Shown: positions 33,187 through 41,649, numbered from the stretch's first letter. The stretch is DNA of 46,447 nt from Blastococcus sp. CT_GayMR20 (GCF_004570345.1 NZ_SPQM01000021.1:1-46447); one strand, 5' to 3'. The notes: generated by a model not told the origin, from the sequence alone. A program made the numbers and translations.

Positions 33187-33694
33187 CCCGCTGCCTGATC
33201 AGGGGTGCCATAGCGAACGTCTACTGGAAGGCGCCAGCGCACGGCGCCTTTCCCTCTACACGGCTGGATTGACGTCCTGCAGCACTTCTCCAGTACCGCC
33301 ATCGCGACCTGGAGGGCCGAAGGAAGCCGCGCCTCCCGGCCGATCCAGACGACCCCACGGCGGAGGGAGCGTGGAGAAGAGCCCGCTACCGCTCCCCCAC
33401 CGTCCAAGCCTGGGAGCCGCCGGCCGCCGACCTGCAGGACGATGCCGCTGGAGGAGACGCCACGGCAGTTTGGGTGATCGGCGCCGCGCACGCCGACCTC
33501 CACCTTCGGACCCTTCTCCAGTAGCCCTGGTCGTAGCGCCGGAGGCCTGTGGATGCAGGTTCGTTACAGCCCGGCGGGCGCAGGCGCCGTCGACCGGACC
33601 CAACTGGAGAAACCCTGGAGGCCTGCGCCCCACCCTCACAGCTACCACCTCGCCGCCTCTCAGGCGAGGCAGCGCAACAGCCAAAGGAGCCTCG
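33187..33694. other. Stretch with a start-less coding remnant
   Basis: A plus-strand frame from 33273 to TAG 33522-33524 reads protein-like (PADPDDPTAEGAWRRARYRS, VWVIGAAHADLHLRTLLQ) but has no start codon after the preceding TGA, so it may be a pseudogene remnant. TTCTCCAGTA occurs at 33286 and 33514. No other gene is supported. Confidence 0.35.
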
Positions 33695-33931
33695 GTGGAT
33701 CTGCAGGAGCTGCGCGTCAGCCGGACCGCCGTGGTGACGGTGGCCCAAGCCGCCGAGGTATTGGGCATCGACGTCCGCACCGTTTCTCGGGCGATCGAGA
33801 ACGGCGAGCTCCCGGCTCTTCGGCTCGGTCGACGAGTACTGGTCCCCCGCCTGCCCCTGCTGGCTGCTCTGGGCGTCAGGGTCGAAGCCGCGCTCACCGA
33901 GGTCGACGGCGTCAGCTCAGGCGATCGATGA
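33695..33931 (+). CDS. xis-like: Excisionase-like helix-turn-helix protein
   Basis: 78 residues from GTG 33695 with AAAGGAG 5 nt upstream. The core is VTVAQAAEVLGIDVRTVSRAIENGELPALRLGRRVLVPRLPL in two parts: a winged-helix DNA-binding fold of the excise/MerR type, as in excisionases of actinobacterial islands. It lies 325 bp inside attR, so in the circular form it faces the integrase across attP. It probably directs excision together with the integrase. Confidence 0.8.
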   Translation: MDLQELRVSRTAVVTVAQAAEVLGIDVRTVSRAIENGELPALRLGRRVLVPRLPLLAALGVRVEAALTEVDGVSSGDR

Positions 33932-34256
33932 GCATGCGAGACCACGGGCGCTGGTGGCCGTCGGCAGCAAGTATCACGCCGCGCTCCGCCCGTTCTTCGA
34001 GGTCAGCGACGTGCCGGCCGGCATTCAGGTATCGCCCGCCGAAGTCCCCCTTCACGACCGCTGACCATTCCGCGTCATCTTGTTATCGCCGAGGTCCCAC
34101 CTCACCCGCTGAGGCTCGTGATACTCCGTTTGATACCGCCGAGGGCGGATTCTGGTGTATCTGGGTGCATTCTGGTGTCTAAGCACAATCGCTGCGGGAC
34201 TCATAAGTGCAGGTCGAAGCGTTGCAACGCATCTGGATGCTTAGCCTGAATCAGGA
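33932..34256. other. Right-end region of the island with candidate recombinase sites
   Basis: No gene is supported. TGATAC (34119-34124) and TGATACCGCC (34131-34140) match repeats inside the left end. ATTCTGGTGT occurs at 34149-34158 and 34169-34178, spaced 20 bp. A minus-strand frame (FGGRYLNAGRHVADLEERAE) at about 33.93-34.07 kb reads protein-like but has no start. Confidence 0.4.
34119..34178. promoter_or_regulatory. Candidate integrase/excisionase arm sites at the right end
   Basis: TGATAC twice (34119, 34131; the second extends to TGATACCGCC, identical to 3847-3856) and ATTCTGGTGT twice with 20-bp period. Position next to attR and identity with the left-end decamer support arm-type binding sites. 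Confidence 0.45.
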
Positions 34257-34300
34257 GTTCAAGTCCCCCCTCGGACACAGCATCGCCCCGGTGTTCCTGC
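34257..34300 (+). repeat. attR: tRNA-Leu 3'-end attachment repeat (right)
   Basis: The right copy of the 44-bp attachment repeat (41 of 44 bases identical to 3755-3798). Only the T-arm 3' half and acceptor end are copied, so it does not form a tRNA. It also marks the left end of the older, broken element to the right. Confidence 0.93.
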
Positions 34301-34381
34301 TCGTCAGGACGTCGGGGGGTTTCCGTGTCCAGGCCTCTGATGCCCTCGTGGTACCACGTCGATACTTCCCCGCCGCTCTGG

Positions 34382-34870
34382 TCAGCCGTCAAGCAACGCG
34401 GCGAACCGCTCGGCCGCCTCGCGGCCCATGCCGGGGCGCACGCGCTGGTAGACGGTGAGCGTGATCGTCGCGCTGGCGTGACCGAGGCGCTCGGAGACGA
34501 CCTTCACCGGCACGCCGTCGGCGAGCAGCAGCGTGGCGTGGGTGTGGCGCCGGCAGCCACTCCTCCCCCAGCGCCTTGCGCGCTCGGGCCAGCTGGGCGG
34601 CGAAGTGGCGGGAGAACCGCTCCGGATGCCGATGGCTGCCGTCGAGCTCGCTCAGCACGAGCGCGGAGTCCGGACCAGCTCGAGGGTCTGCAGACCGCGG
34701 GCCGCCCGGACGTCGGAGCCCTTCGGCCGCGCCCGTCCTGGGAGCCCGGCTGTCTTCCCGATGTCGGCGGTCAGTCAGTTGCCGGCGGCGCGGTAGGCCT
34801 GGATCACCTCGTCCTTGATGCGGCCCCGCAGCGGGACGGTCAGGCCGTTGGCTGCTGCCACGGGCGCACA
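34382..34870 (-). pseudogene. Broken second integrase at the same attachment site
   Basis: The C-terminal part of a tyrosine recombinase ends at TGA 34382, reading THATLLLADGVPVKVVSERL, then TLTVYQRVRPGMGREAAERF with the catalytic Tyr. This is closely similar to the intact integrase at 3877. Upstream, SELDGSHRHPERFSRHF, ARKALGEEWLP matches the preceding segment, but the stretch with the catalytic HxxR (RIRLHDLR) is deleted and the frame shifts there. The N-terminal half is not recognisable. It lies 82 bp after attR, as the intact integrase lies 79 bp after attL, so it belongs to an older element in tandem. Confidence 0.88.
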
Positions 34871-35006
34871 GCGGCTGTGTCGATGCCGTTGGTACCCGAT
34901 TTACCGGCCCCCGCAGAGGCGCTGCGACGACCGCTGCGCATCCCTGGGGGCCACCTCGGCCTCGGATTCGCGTGCCGTTGCATGCGGCCATGCGTGCAGC
35001 CGACGA

Positions 35007-35588
35007 TCACCTCCGCTCGATCGCAGCGAGAACCAACTCGGCCATGCGCCGCCAGGTCACTGCGTCCATGACTCCGGTGTCGCTCAGCCGTCCGGCGGTG
35101 CCGAGGACCAACACAGCCATCTCGTCGTAACCGACGTCGGCGCGGAGCCCACCGTGTTCGCGCGAACGGTCCATCACGGCAGCGACACTTTTCTGCACAT
35201 CTGACCTCGCTAGCTCTACCTCGTCGTTGATCGGTGCCGCGCGAAGGAGGTCTATGGCGAGCCGGTCACGGCGCAATTGCTCGAATAGATCGAACGTCAA
35301 GCAACGGAACGCTTCGACCGGATCGGAAGCGTCGAGTCGACCTGTCGCGAGGTCGCTCCAATCGCGAAGCCATTGGATCGCGACGTCCGCGAGCAGGCCG
35401 TCCTTGGTTGGATAGCTTCTGTAGATGGTCGCGAGACCGACATCGGCACGCTCGGCGATGTCGGCGATCGTCGCAGTCATGCCCAGCTCCGCCAACACCT
35501 CCCGCGCAGCCGCATCGATCCGAGCGCGATTCCGCAGTGCGTCGGACCTCTTGGCACGACGCTCGAGCGGCTTGCTGGAATCGGCCAC
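35007..35588 (-). CDS. TetR-family transcriptional regulator
   Basis: 193 residues from GTG 35588. Complete HTH: RIDAAAREVLAELGMTATIADIAERADVGLATIYRSYPTKDGLLADV, followed by a C-terminal ligand domain (EAFRCLTFDLFEQLRRDRLA, DEMAVLVLGTAGRLSD). It is divergent from the molybdopterin oxidoreductase gene, with an inverted repeat at 35951 between, and probably regulates it. It is not closely related to the two TetR paralogues in the island. Confidence 0.9.
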   Translation of the reverse strand: MADSSKPLERRAKRSDALRNRARIDAAAREVLAELGMTATIADIAERADVGLATIYRSYPTKDGLLADVAIQWLRDWSDLATGRLDASDPVEAFRCLTFDLFEQLRRDRLAIDLLRAAPINDEVELARSDVQKSVAAVMDRSREHGGLRADVGYDEMAVLVLGTAGRLSDTGVMDAVTWRRMAELVLAAIERR

Positions 35589-36049
35589 GCCTCGACCTTA
35601 GAGGTCGCCCGAAGCGCCGCTGTTGCACTGATCATTCCCGGTGTGCAGCGGCGGCAATTCCGAGTGACTGTTCGAAGTGTGCGGATGCGGCCGATCGTGG
35701 AGGGGGCCGGCCGGGGAGGCTGAAGCCTCGACGCCGCCGGCGTGCCCGGTGCAACTCACGCCCCTCCAGTAGCTGTATCCCACGTCTCCAGCGGCGGTCG
35801 CGCGCTGAGCTTCTGAGGTGAAGTCCACGCACGATCCGCTGAGCCCCCGGCACGATCAGGCTCTCAGGCTGGCTCGTCCCGACCGTGCGCGTGTACGGCG
35901 GTGTTCCGGTCCGTCGGGATGCATCTCGACGTCCTCGGCCGGCCCCTATGCGGAATCCGGGATTCCGGATAGGGTTTGGTCCTCGAAACTGAAGACTTCA
36001 ACTCCATCGGCCGAGCGATGGCCGTCCGACGCCTTCGGGGGGCATCGAG
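35589..36049. other. Divergent regulatory region
   Basis: 460 bp between the TetR gene and the oxidoreductase. No gene is supported; a clear palindrome lies at 35951-35967. It holds the promoters of both neighbours. Confidence 0.45.
35951..35967. promoter_or_regulatory. Inverted repeat, candidate operator of the oxidoreductase gene
   Basis: CGGAATC-CGG-GATTCCG is a perfect 7-bp inverted repeat with a 3-nt centre, 83 bp before the GTG start of the oxidoreductase and in the divergent region with the TetR gene. It is a likely TetR operator. Confidence 0.6.
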
Positions 36050-38206
36050 GTGCGGCAACGCGAAGACGCGGGAAATGCGACGAAGCACGTCTCGTTCTGC
36101 CGGCTCTGTCAGGCGTCGTGCGGTGTCGTCGTCGACGTCGTGGAGAACCGGGTGGTCAAGGTCGCAGGCGACCGGGACAACCCGCTGTCGGGCGGTTTCA
36201 CCTGCCCCAAGGGGCGTCACGGAGCTGACTTCCACAACGACGAGCGGCGATTGAGGACGGCGCAACGCCGTCGCCCGGACGGCGGGTTCGACGCCGTCGA
36301 CGTCGATGACGCGATTGACGAGATCGCCGGCCGACTCCGCAGCATCATCGCCGAGCACGGCGTGGAAGCAGTCGGCGTCTTCCAAGGCACCCAGTCCGCG
36401 TTCGCCGCCATAACGCGGCCGTTCCTGCAGGCCTGGACCCGTGCCCTCGGCACGCACAAGCTCTTCTCCACCATGACGATCGACCAATCAGCGAAGTGGA
36501 TCGTCCCGCTGCGGATGGGCGAATATCTCGGGGGACGTCAACGGTTCGACGACTCTGATGTGTGGATGCTGTCGGGCACGAATCCCCTGGTGTCGCTCAA
36601 CGCGGGTTATCTCGACGGAGCGCTCGTTCACGATCCCGCTGCTCGACTGCGGTCCGCGCAGAATCGCGGACTCAAGCTCATCGTCATCGATCCACGACGC
36701 ACCGAAACAGCGGCCAGAGCAGACCTCCACATCCAGCCGGCACCCGGTCACGACGCCCTGGTGTTCGCGGGGCTGCTGAACGTCTTGTTCGGGGAAGACC
36801 TCTACGACGCAGAATTCTGCGCCGCCTTCGTCGAAGACCTCGATGAGCTGCGGGCCTTGGTCGCGACCGCGACTCCTGACAATGTGGAACTCCGCGCCGG
36901 GATCCCCGCAGAAGAATTGCGCGCCGCAGCAAGAATCTTCGGCCAGGCCGAACGCGGAATGCTCAGTACCGGCACCGGCGTTTGCATGGGCCCGAACTCG
37001 AATGTCGCCGAACATCTCGCGACCTGTATCAATGTCGTGTGCGGACGGTACCTACGAGCTGGTGAACCGACCGGGATGCCCTCGATGCTCCAGACCATCG
37101 GCATCGCTCGCGCCGAGGTCGCGCCACCCCATCGCACCTGGGAACACGGATTCCGCAGCCGCATCGGAGACGTCGGACTCCTGCACGACGAGTTGCCGTG
37201 CGGCATCTTCGCCGAAGAAGTGCTCGAACCCGGCTCCGACCGAGTCCGAGCGCTCATCGTCGTCGGCGCAAACCCTGCTGCCGCGATCCCAGACCGGAAA
37301 CTCACGGGCCGAGCCCTTGACTCACTGGATCTGTTGGTGACCGTGGACCCTCGAATCTCCGAGACCGGCACGCGTGCGCATTACATCATCGCGCCGACGC
37401 TCTGGTTCGAACGGGCAGACCACACCGCTGTGCTCGAGTCGCTCTTTCCGGTCCCCTATGCGCAGTACACGCCGGCCGTCGTCGAGCCGGGCCCTGGAGT
37501 GATCGAGGACTGGCAGTTCCTGTACCGCCTGGCCCGTGCATTGGGACTGACACTCGACTTCGCCGGCCGCACCCTGGACATGGTTCACGAACCGACGTCC
37601 GACGAGCTGCTCGACATGCTCGCCGCAGCGGGCCGCATCCCCCTCGACGTGGTGCAGCAACACGAACACGGCATGAAGGCCCCACGTTCCGGTGCCACCG
37701 TCGCACCCGGTCGCACCGAAGCGACGGCGAAGCTCCAACTCGTGCCCGACGACGTGTCCGACGAATATGCCGCCGCACTCCAGAGGAGCGCACTGGCCGC
37801 GCCGACGAAGGACTACCCCCTCGTGCTCGTGGTCCGGCGAATGCGTGAGGTCATGAACTCCTACGGTCGCGACATCACGGGTTTACCGAACCACACCTAC
37901 AACCCGGCCCACATCAACCCGGACGACATGGCCGCCCTAGGACTCAGCGACCTGCAGATCATCACTGTGCGCTCGCCGCACGGCGCGATCCAAGCGGTGG
38001 CGCACGGCGATGCGAAGGTACGTTCGGGAGTTCTGTCCATGACGCACTGTTGGGGCGGCCCCGCTGAAGCCGACTCCGATCCGACAGACGGTGGCAGCAA
38101 CGTCAACCATCTGCTGACAACATCCACCGATTTCGAAGCGATCAACCGGATGCCCACGATGTCCGCAGTCCGCGTGTCGGTATCCGCCACGGCCTCGGAA
38201 CCGTGA
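36050..38206 (+). CDS. Molybdopterin-dependent oxidoreductase (formate dehydrogenase/nitrate reductase-like)
   Basis: 718 residues from GTG 36050. The N-terminal [4Fe-4S] cluster motif is Cys17-x2-Cys20-x3-Cys24 with Cys52 in GGFTCPKG; KG precedes the cofactor-binding domains. Typical segments are GTNPLVSLNAGYLDG, VIDPRRTETAARADLHIQPA, ALIVVGANPAAAIPD and the C-terminal dinucleotide domain with YNPAHINPDDMAALGL and VLSMTHCWGG. There is no twin-Arg signal, so it is cytosolic. It belongs to the DMSO-reductase superfamily; similar single-gene enzymes in actinobacteria act on varied substrates, so the reaction is open. No accessory subunit is adjacent. Codon use is less GC-rich than in the flanking chromosome. 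Confidence 0.88.
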   Translation: MRQREDAGNATKHVSFCRLCQASCGVVVDVVENRVVKVAGDRDNPLSGGFTCPKGRHGADFHNDERRLRTAQRRRPDGGFDAVDVDDAIDEIAGRLRSIIAEHGVEAVGVFQGTQSAFAAITRPFLQAWTRALGTHKLFSTMTIDQSAKWIVPLRMGEYLGGRQRFDDSDVWMLSGTNPLVSLNAGYLDGALVHDPAARLRSAQNRGLKLIVIDPRRTETAARADLHIQPAPGHDALVFAGLLNVLFGEDLYDAEFCAAFVEDLDELRALVATATPDNVELRAGIPAEELRAAARIFGQAERGMLSTGTGVCMGPNSNVAEHLATCINVVCGRYLRAGEPTGMPSMLQTIGIARAEVAPPHRTWEHGFRSRIGDVGLLHDELPCGIFAEEVLEPGSDRVRALIVVGANPAAAIPDRKLTGRALDSLDLLVTVDPRISETGTRAHYIIAPTLWFERADHTAVLESLFPVPYAQYTPAVVEPGPGVIEDWQFLYRLARALGLTLDFAGRTLDMVHEPTSDELLDMLAAAGRIPLDVVQQHEHGMKAPRSGATVAPGRTEATAKLQLVPDDVSDEYAAALQRSALAAPTKDYPLVLVVRRMREVMNSYGRDITGLPNHTYNPAHINPDDMAALGLSDLQIITVRSPHGAIQAVAHGDAKVRSGVLSMTHCWGGPAEADSDPTDGGSNVNHLLTTSTDFEAINRMPTMSAVRVSVSATASEP

Positions 38207-38400
38207 ACGTCGTCGCTTCGGACTCCGCGCGGTTCGGGGCGCATCGGGGCGGTCCCGTGCTTCACATGTTGCGTGACTCGTCGCAGGCGAGGACCGCAAC
38301 CATGGCCGAAGGTCTGCTCCGTCCGCGCCACTGTCCTCGACGTGCACACCTTCTTCGATGATGCGCACGTGCATGCGGCGCTCATCATCGACTCGTAGGT

Positions 38401-38411
38401 CTCGGACACAG
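38401..38411 (+). repeat. Possible third, partial tRNA-Leu attachment sequence
   Basis: CTCGGACACAG is identical to positions 34270-34280 of attR, and its first nine bases match the end of tRNA-Leu plus flank. It is directly followed by a terminator hairpin and the return to chromosomal-type genes. Being only 11 bp, it may be chance. Confidence 0.3.
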
Positions 38412-38415
38412 AACG

Positions 38416-38446
38416 GAAGCCCCACGGTGGTCGGTCGTGGGGCTTC
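38416..38446. terminator. Bidirectional terminator hairpin
   Basis: GAAGCCCCAC (38416-38425) pairs perfectly with GTGGGGCTTC (38437-38446) across 11 nt, between the convergent oxidoreductase (+) and monooxygenase (-) genes. Confidence 0.75.
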
Positions 38447-38490
38447 GTCGTCCCCCGGCCGGCGCCAGTGAGTGCAGCCTGCTCGCCCGA

Positions 38491-39459
38491 TCAGGTCAGG
38501 AGTGCCGCGAGCGAGGCATCCGAAGCGTTGAGTGCCGCGCGGTCGTAGGTGGCGCCGCTGGCGAGCAGTTCGTCCGCCCCGGTGCGATCGGCAAGCTGCT
38601 CGAGCCGGCGACCCACCGAAGCCGGCCCACCGGCCGTGACCGCCTCGAGGCCCCGCGCCACCCGATCGGCGTCCCGATCGTCCCAGCGCTGGTCGCGGAT
38701 CGACGCGACCGGCTCGAGGGGGCCGAAGACGCCGGTGCGCCTCGAGCGGACCATCGCCCACACATCCGACAGGGCCAGCTCGCGAGCCTCCGCATCAGTG
38801 TCGGCCACCAGCACGTCGAGCGAGACGGTGACGTAGGGACGGCTGTCACGGTGCGACCGGAAGTCGCGGCGGTAGGTGGCAAGCAGCTCACCGAGCTCCG
38901 GCCGCGAGAGGACCGGACCACCGAGCACGACCGGCAGCCCCAGCCGGGCAGCGACCTCGATCCCGCGTCCGGTGGCGAGCACGAAGATCGGGAGAGGGTC
39001 CTCCACCACCGGGCGCGCGGTGACCGGCGAGGTGCGCTCGAGGTAGCTCCGAACCTCGACGATGTCGTCGACGAACGAATCGTGCTCGTCGTCAGGACGG
39101 CGCAGCGCGCGGCGCACGGGTGCGGTGAAGCCGCCGGAACGGCCCAGTCCGATGTCGACCCGGCCCGGATGGAGAGCCGCCAGCATCAGGAACTGCTCTG
39201 CCACGACGAGTGGCTGGTGATTGGGCAGCATCACGCCCCCCGATCCGAGCCGGATCGACGCCGTGCGCGCCCCGATCGCCGCAAGCAGTACCGCCGGCGC
39301 CCCGGACGCGATGCCCGGGACGCCGTGGTGCTCCGCGACCCAGAACCGGGAGTAACCCAGCCGCTCTGCCGCGACCGCCCGCTCCACGGTGTGCGTCAGA
39401 GCGGCCCCCTCTCGGTGGCCGGCGCGGGTGCGGGATCGGTCGAGCAGCGAGAACCGCAC
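38491..39459 (-). CDS. Luciferase-like (LLM class) flavin-dependent monooxygenase
   Basis: 322 residues from GTG 39459 (VRFSLLDRSRTRAG); a TTG at 39471 is an alternative. The bacterial-luciferase TIM-barrel pattern is clear: AAERLGYSRFWVAEHHGVPG, RIRLGSGGVMLPNHQPLVVAEQF in similar form (SIRLGSGGVMLPNHQPLVVA), LHPGRVDIGLGRSGGFT and LPIFVLATGRGIEVAARLGL. Members oxidise varied substrates with FMNH2 or F420. No flavin reductase is adjacent. Codon bias is of chromosomal type. Confidence 0.92.
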   Translation of the reverse strand: MRFSLLDRSRTRAGHREGAALTHTVERAVAAERLGYSRFWVAEHHGVPGIASGAPAVLLAAIGARTASIRLGSGGVMLPNHQPLVVAEQFLMLAALHPGRVDIGLGRSGGFTAPVRRALRRPDDEHDSFVDDIVEVRSYLERTSPVTARPVVEDPLPIFVLATGRGIEVAARLGLPVVLGGPVLSRPELGELLATYRRDFRSHRDSRPYVTVSLDVLVADTDAEARELALSDVWAMVRSRRTGVFGPLEPVASIRDQRWDDRDADRVARGLEAVTAGGPASVGRRLEQLADRTGADELLASGATYDRAALNASDASLAALLT

Positions 39460-39546
39460 ACCGCCAGCCAACCGGCAACGCCCCGGCGGGCTTCCGATCC
39501 CGGGCAGGCACCATCCTCGGGCGCCACCCTGGCCGGCCTATGAGCT

Positions 39547-39810
39547 TCAGCCCGTGAGGCGCCGCACCGCCGTGACCGGCTTCTGCGCGCACCAGCGGGC
39601 GACCCGCAGGCCCAGGCGCCAGAGGTCGGCCCACTCGGGGGGCGGGGCGCCCCCGGGACGAGCCGCCCGGGGTACGGGCTGGGCGGTCTCGGGCAGCCGC
39701 GACACCAGCAGGTCAGCCGGGGACTTCCGTCCTCCGCGCCGGAGCGAGTCGAACGATGGGATGGACGGCGCGAGCGGCGACTCCTCGTCGTCGGGAACGC
39801 CGTCGTCCAT
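39547..39810 (-). CDS. Small hypothetical protein
   Basis: 87 residues from ATG 39810 (MDDGVPDDEESPLAPSIPSF). The acidic start is followed by RRGGRKSPADLLVSRLPETA and a Trp-rich basic end ADLWRLGLRVARWCAQKPVT. It has no known domain and no TM segment. Composition is coding-like with strong G/C third positions. It lies 87 nt upstream of the monooxygenase gene on the same strand and may share its transcript. Confidence 0.6.
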   Translation of the reverse strand: MDDGVPDDEESPLAPSIPSFDSLRRGGRKSPADLLVSRLPETAQPVPRAARPGGAPPPEWADLWRLGLRVARWCAQKPVTAVRRLTG

Positions 39811-40401
39811 GTCATCTGACGCTAGTCGCTGGCACCCGGCAGGGCTCACCCGCCTGCCGAGCCGAGGCGAAGGGACTGGCGTCGGCAGCATCGGTGCCCA
39901 GGTTCTGGCTCCTACCGCGATCCTCCCCACCAGAACGGTGGTGCACGAACGGCCGGCTCCAGGCCACACCGCACAGGCGTGTGCGTATGCAGCGTCTCGC
40001 CCCCCGGGCACTCTCACGTGGGCGATAGGCCCCGCAAGGGACCTCCAGGATCCCGGCGTCTCCACCGGTCCATCCACGGGTGACCACGCCGGGCCTGGTC
40101 AGGTGGTTCGCCGGCGCACCTCCGCCGCGGCAGACGGTGCCAGGCGGCGTATCGAAGCCCTGTGCACATGTGGTCAACGGCATCGAATCCCCGTAACCGG
40201 CGCGGATCGCGGGGCGTCGGGATCCACACGTGGGCGTAGCGGTCCGCGTGGCCGGTCTCGGACCGGCCGTGGCGCCTGGCTGGGCGGCGGCGTAGCGTCG
40301 GGAACGGCTGATCCGGGTGATGCCCCGCCCGCTCCTCGACCTCGTCGCTGCGCCTCTCCGGCCGGCCACCGCCGCAGCGCTTCCAGAGGAGGCGACACCG
40401 C
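39811..40401. other. 590-bp stretch without a supported gene
   Basis: Overlapping open frames on both strands have no family character. The right end holds the promoter and AGAGGAGG site of the small His-rich gene. Confidence 0.4.
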
Positions 40402-40575
40402 GTGACCACTGCGGCCGCCTGCAACCAACACCAGTCCGCCGACCACCAGCACACCCACGGCGAGGGCTGCGGCCACGAGACCGTGCAGCACGGAGACCAC
40501 GTCGACTACGTCCACGACGGGCACCGGCACGCCGGCCACGAGGGCCACTACGACGAGCACGGCGACACGGACTGA
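40402..40575 (+). CDS. Small histidine-rich, metal-binding protein
   Basis: 57 residues from GTG 40402 with AGAGGAGG 10 nt upstream. The sequence has about 14 His among Asp/Glu and Gly (HQHTHGEGCGHETVQHGDHV, then VHDGHRHAGHEGHYDEH). Small proteins of this pattern occur in actinobacteria near zinc or other metal transport and regulation genes and probably bind Zn, Ni or Cu. No transporter is adjacent here. The antisense strand mimics a hydrophobic protein only because His/Asp codons reverse to Val. Confidence 0.75.
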   Translation: MTTAAACNQHQSADHQHTHGEGCGHETVQHGDHVDYVHDGHRHAGHEGHYDEHGDTD

Positions 40576-40613
40576 CACAGGTCCGGCGGACGGACCGATC
40601 CGGGCTTCGTCCG

Positions 40614-40880
40614 GTGCCTGTCGTCGAACGTCGACGTACCTGGGCCGACTACGTGACCCAGCGCTCGCTCGCTGGCGCTTGGCCTCAGCGGTACCCCACC
40701 ACCCTGGTCGCCGGGGCGCCGGTGCCGGCCAACGCGGAGATCGGCGACCGCAGCTACGAACCCACCGATCCTGCGGCGCGATCTCTGCTGACCACCGAGG
40801 CGGAGGGGCAGGGGGCGCTCATCGCAGTGCTCGAACGACGGCGAGAGGAGCCGGTCCAGCGACTGCGCGAGCCGTGGTGA
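40614..40880 (+). CDS. Small hypothetical protein
   Basis: 88 residues from GTG 40614 (VPVVERRRTWADYVTQRSLA), ending LERRREEPVQRLREPW. No family is recognised; it is soluble and charged. Strong G/C third-position bias and 38-nt spacing after the His-rich gene suggest a shared transcript. The start is uncertain. Confidence 0.5.
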   Translation: MPVVERRRTWADYVTQRSLAGAWPQRYPTTLVAGAPVPANAEIGDRSYEPTDPAARSLLTTEAEGQGALIAVLERRREEPVQRLREPW

Positions 40881-40896
40881 CCACCCCAGCGGGGTG

Positions 40897-41520
40897 TCAG
40901 GGCCCGATCGCGCCGCAGACGATCCGGGCGCCGGCGTCTCCGCCGCTCCGGGTCTCCTCGTCCGGTCCCCCGGGGGCGTAGCGCGAGGGGATGTGCCCCA
41001 TGTTGTCCGGCGCCTCGCCGATGATCAGCGACGTCCCGTCGCCGTCGAGCAGATCCTCGACCTTCGGCACGGCCACCAGTGAGCTTCCCGCGCCGACGCC
41101 GTGCTCCGTCATCAGCAGGGGCGGCAGGTCGCCGGCATGCTGGCCGTGAGAGGCGTCGGCGCTGCCGAGATGGGGTCCTGCGGAGAGGAAGTCGCCGCTC
41201 CGGGAGGGCTCGTCCGGGTCAGGGCTGTCTGCCTCGCAGAGACCGATCTCGTGCAGATGCACGCCGTGGAACCCCGGGGGCAGGCCGTTCACCTCGACGC
41301 GCACCTCGATCCCGCTGCGCGTATCGGTGAACGTCGCGTGTCCCACGACGCTGCCCGCGGGATCGGCCATCTCCGTGGACACCTCGCCCACGCTGATCGG
41401 CTGCGACTCCTCGACCTCCGGGCTGGGGGCGCTTCCCCCCTGGTCTGCATCACCACCGCCCGCGCAGGCCGTGAGGGCCAGCATCAGTGCCACGGGCCCT
41501 GGGGCGAGCTTCCGGCGCAT
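40897..41520 (-). CDS. sodC: Cu,Zn superoxide dismutase lipoprotein
   Basis: 207 residues from ATG 41520. The signal peptide MRRKLAPGPVALMLALTAC has a lipobox (LTAC, Cys19), so the enzyme is anchored outside the membrane. Core motifs: FHGVHLHEIGLCEAD (Cu ligands His-x-His), SAGPHLGSADASHGQHAGDLP (Zn loop) and ARIVCGAI at the end with the second disulfide Cys. It converts superoxide to peroxide and oxygen outside the cell. SodC proteins of actinobacteria are often lipoproteins, as here. Confidence 0.95.
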   Translation of the reverse strand: MRRKLAPGPVALMLALTACAGGGDADQGGSAPSPEVEESQPISVGEVSTEMADPAGSVVGHATFTDTRSGIEVRVEVNGLPPGFHGVHLHEIGLCEADSPDPDEPSRSGDFLSAGPHLGSADASHGQHAGDLPPLLMTEHGVGAGSSLVAVPKVEDLLDGDGTSLIIGEAPDNMGHIPSRYAPGGPDEETRSGGDAGARIVCGAIGP

Positions 41521-41568
41521 CTGGGATCTCCTCGGTCGGGCGAGGTCATGCCGGGCGGAGCCGCCCGC

Positions 41569-41607
41569 GCCCTCGGCGACCAGGTGCCCTCGGCGACCAG
41601 GTGCCCT
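41569..41607. repeat. 17-bp tandem repeat
   Basis: GCCCTCGGCGACCAGGT occurs at 41569-41585 and 41586-41602, followed by a further GCCCT. It lies between the sodC start and the end of the DUF1931 gene. No role is apparent. Confidence 0.7.
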
Positions 41608-41649
41608 GGCCGCCGCAGTACCCCGGCGCGTCGGCGTCAGTGACGGCGC

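Noticed and set aside
3776..34256. Prophage
   Set aside because: No capsid, terminase, portal, tail or lysis genes are seen; only integrase and excisionase-like genes.
40174..40578. Hydrophobic 134-residue minus-strand frame resembling a membrane protein
   Set aside because: It is antisense to the His-rich gene; its Val-rich start arises from reversed His and Asp codons.
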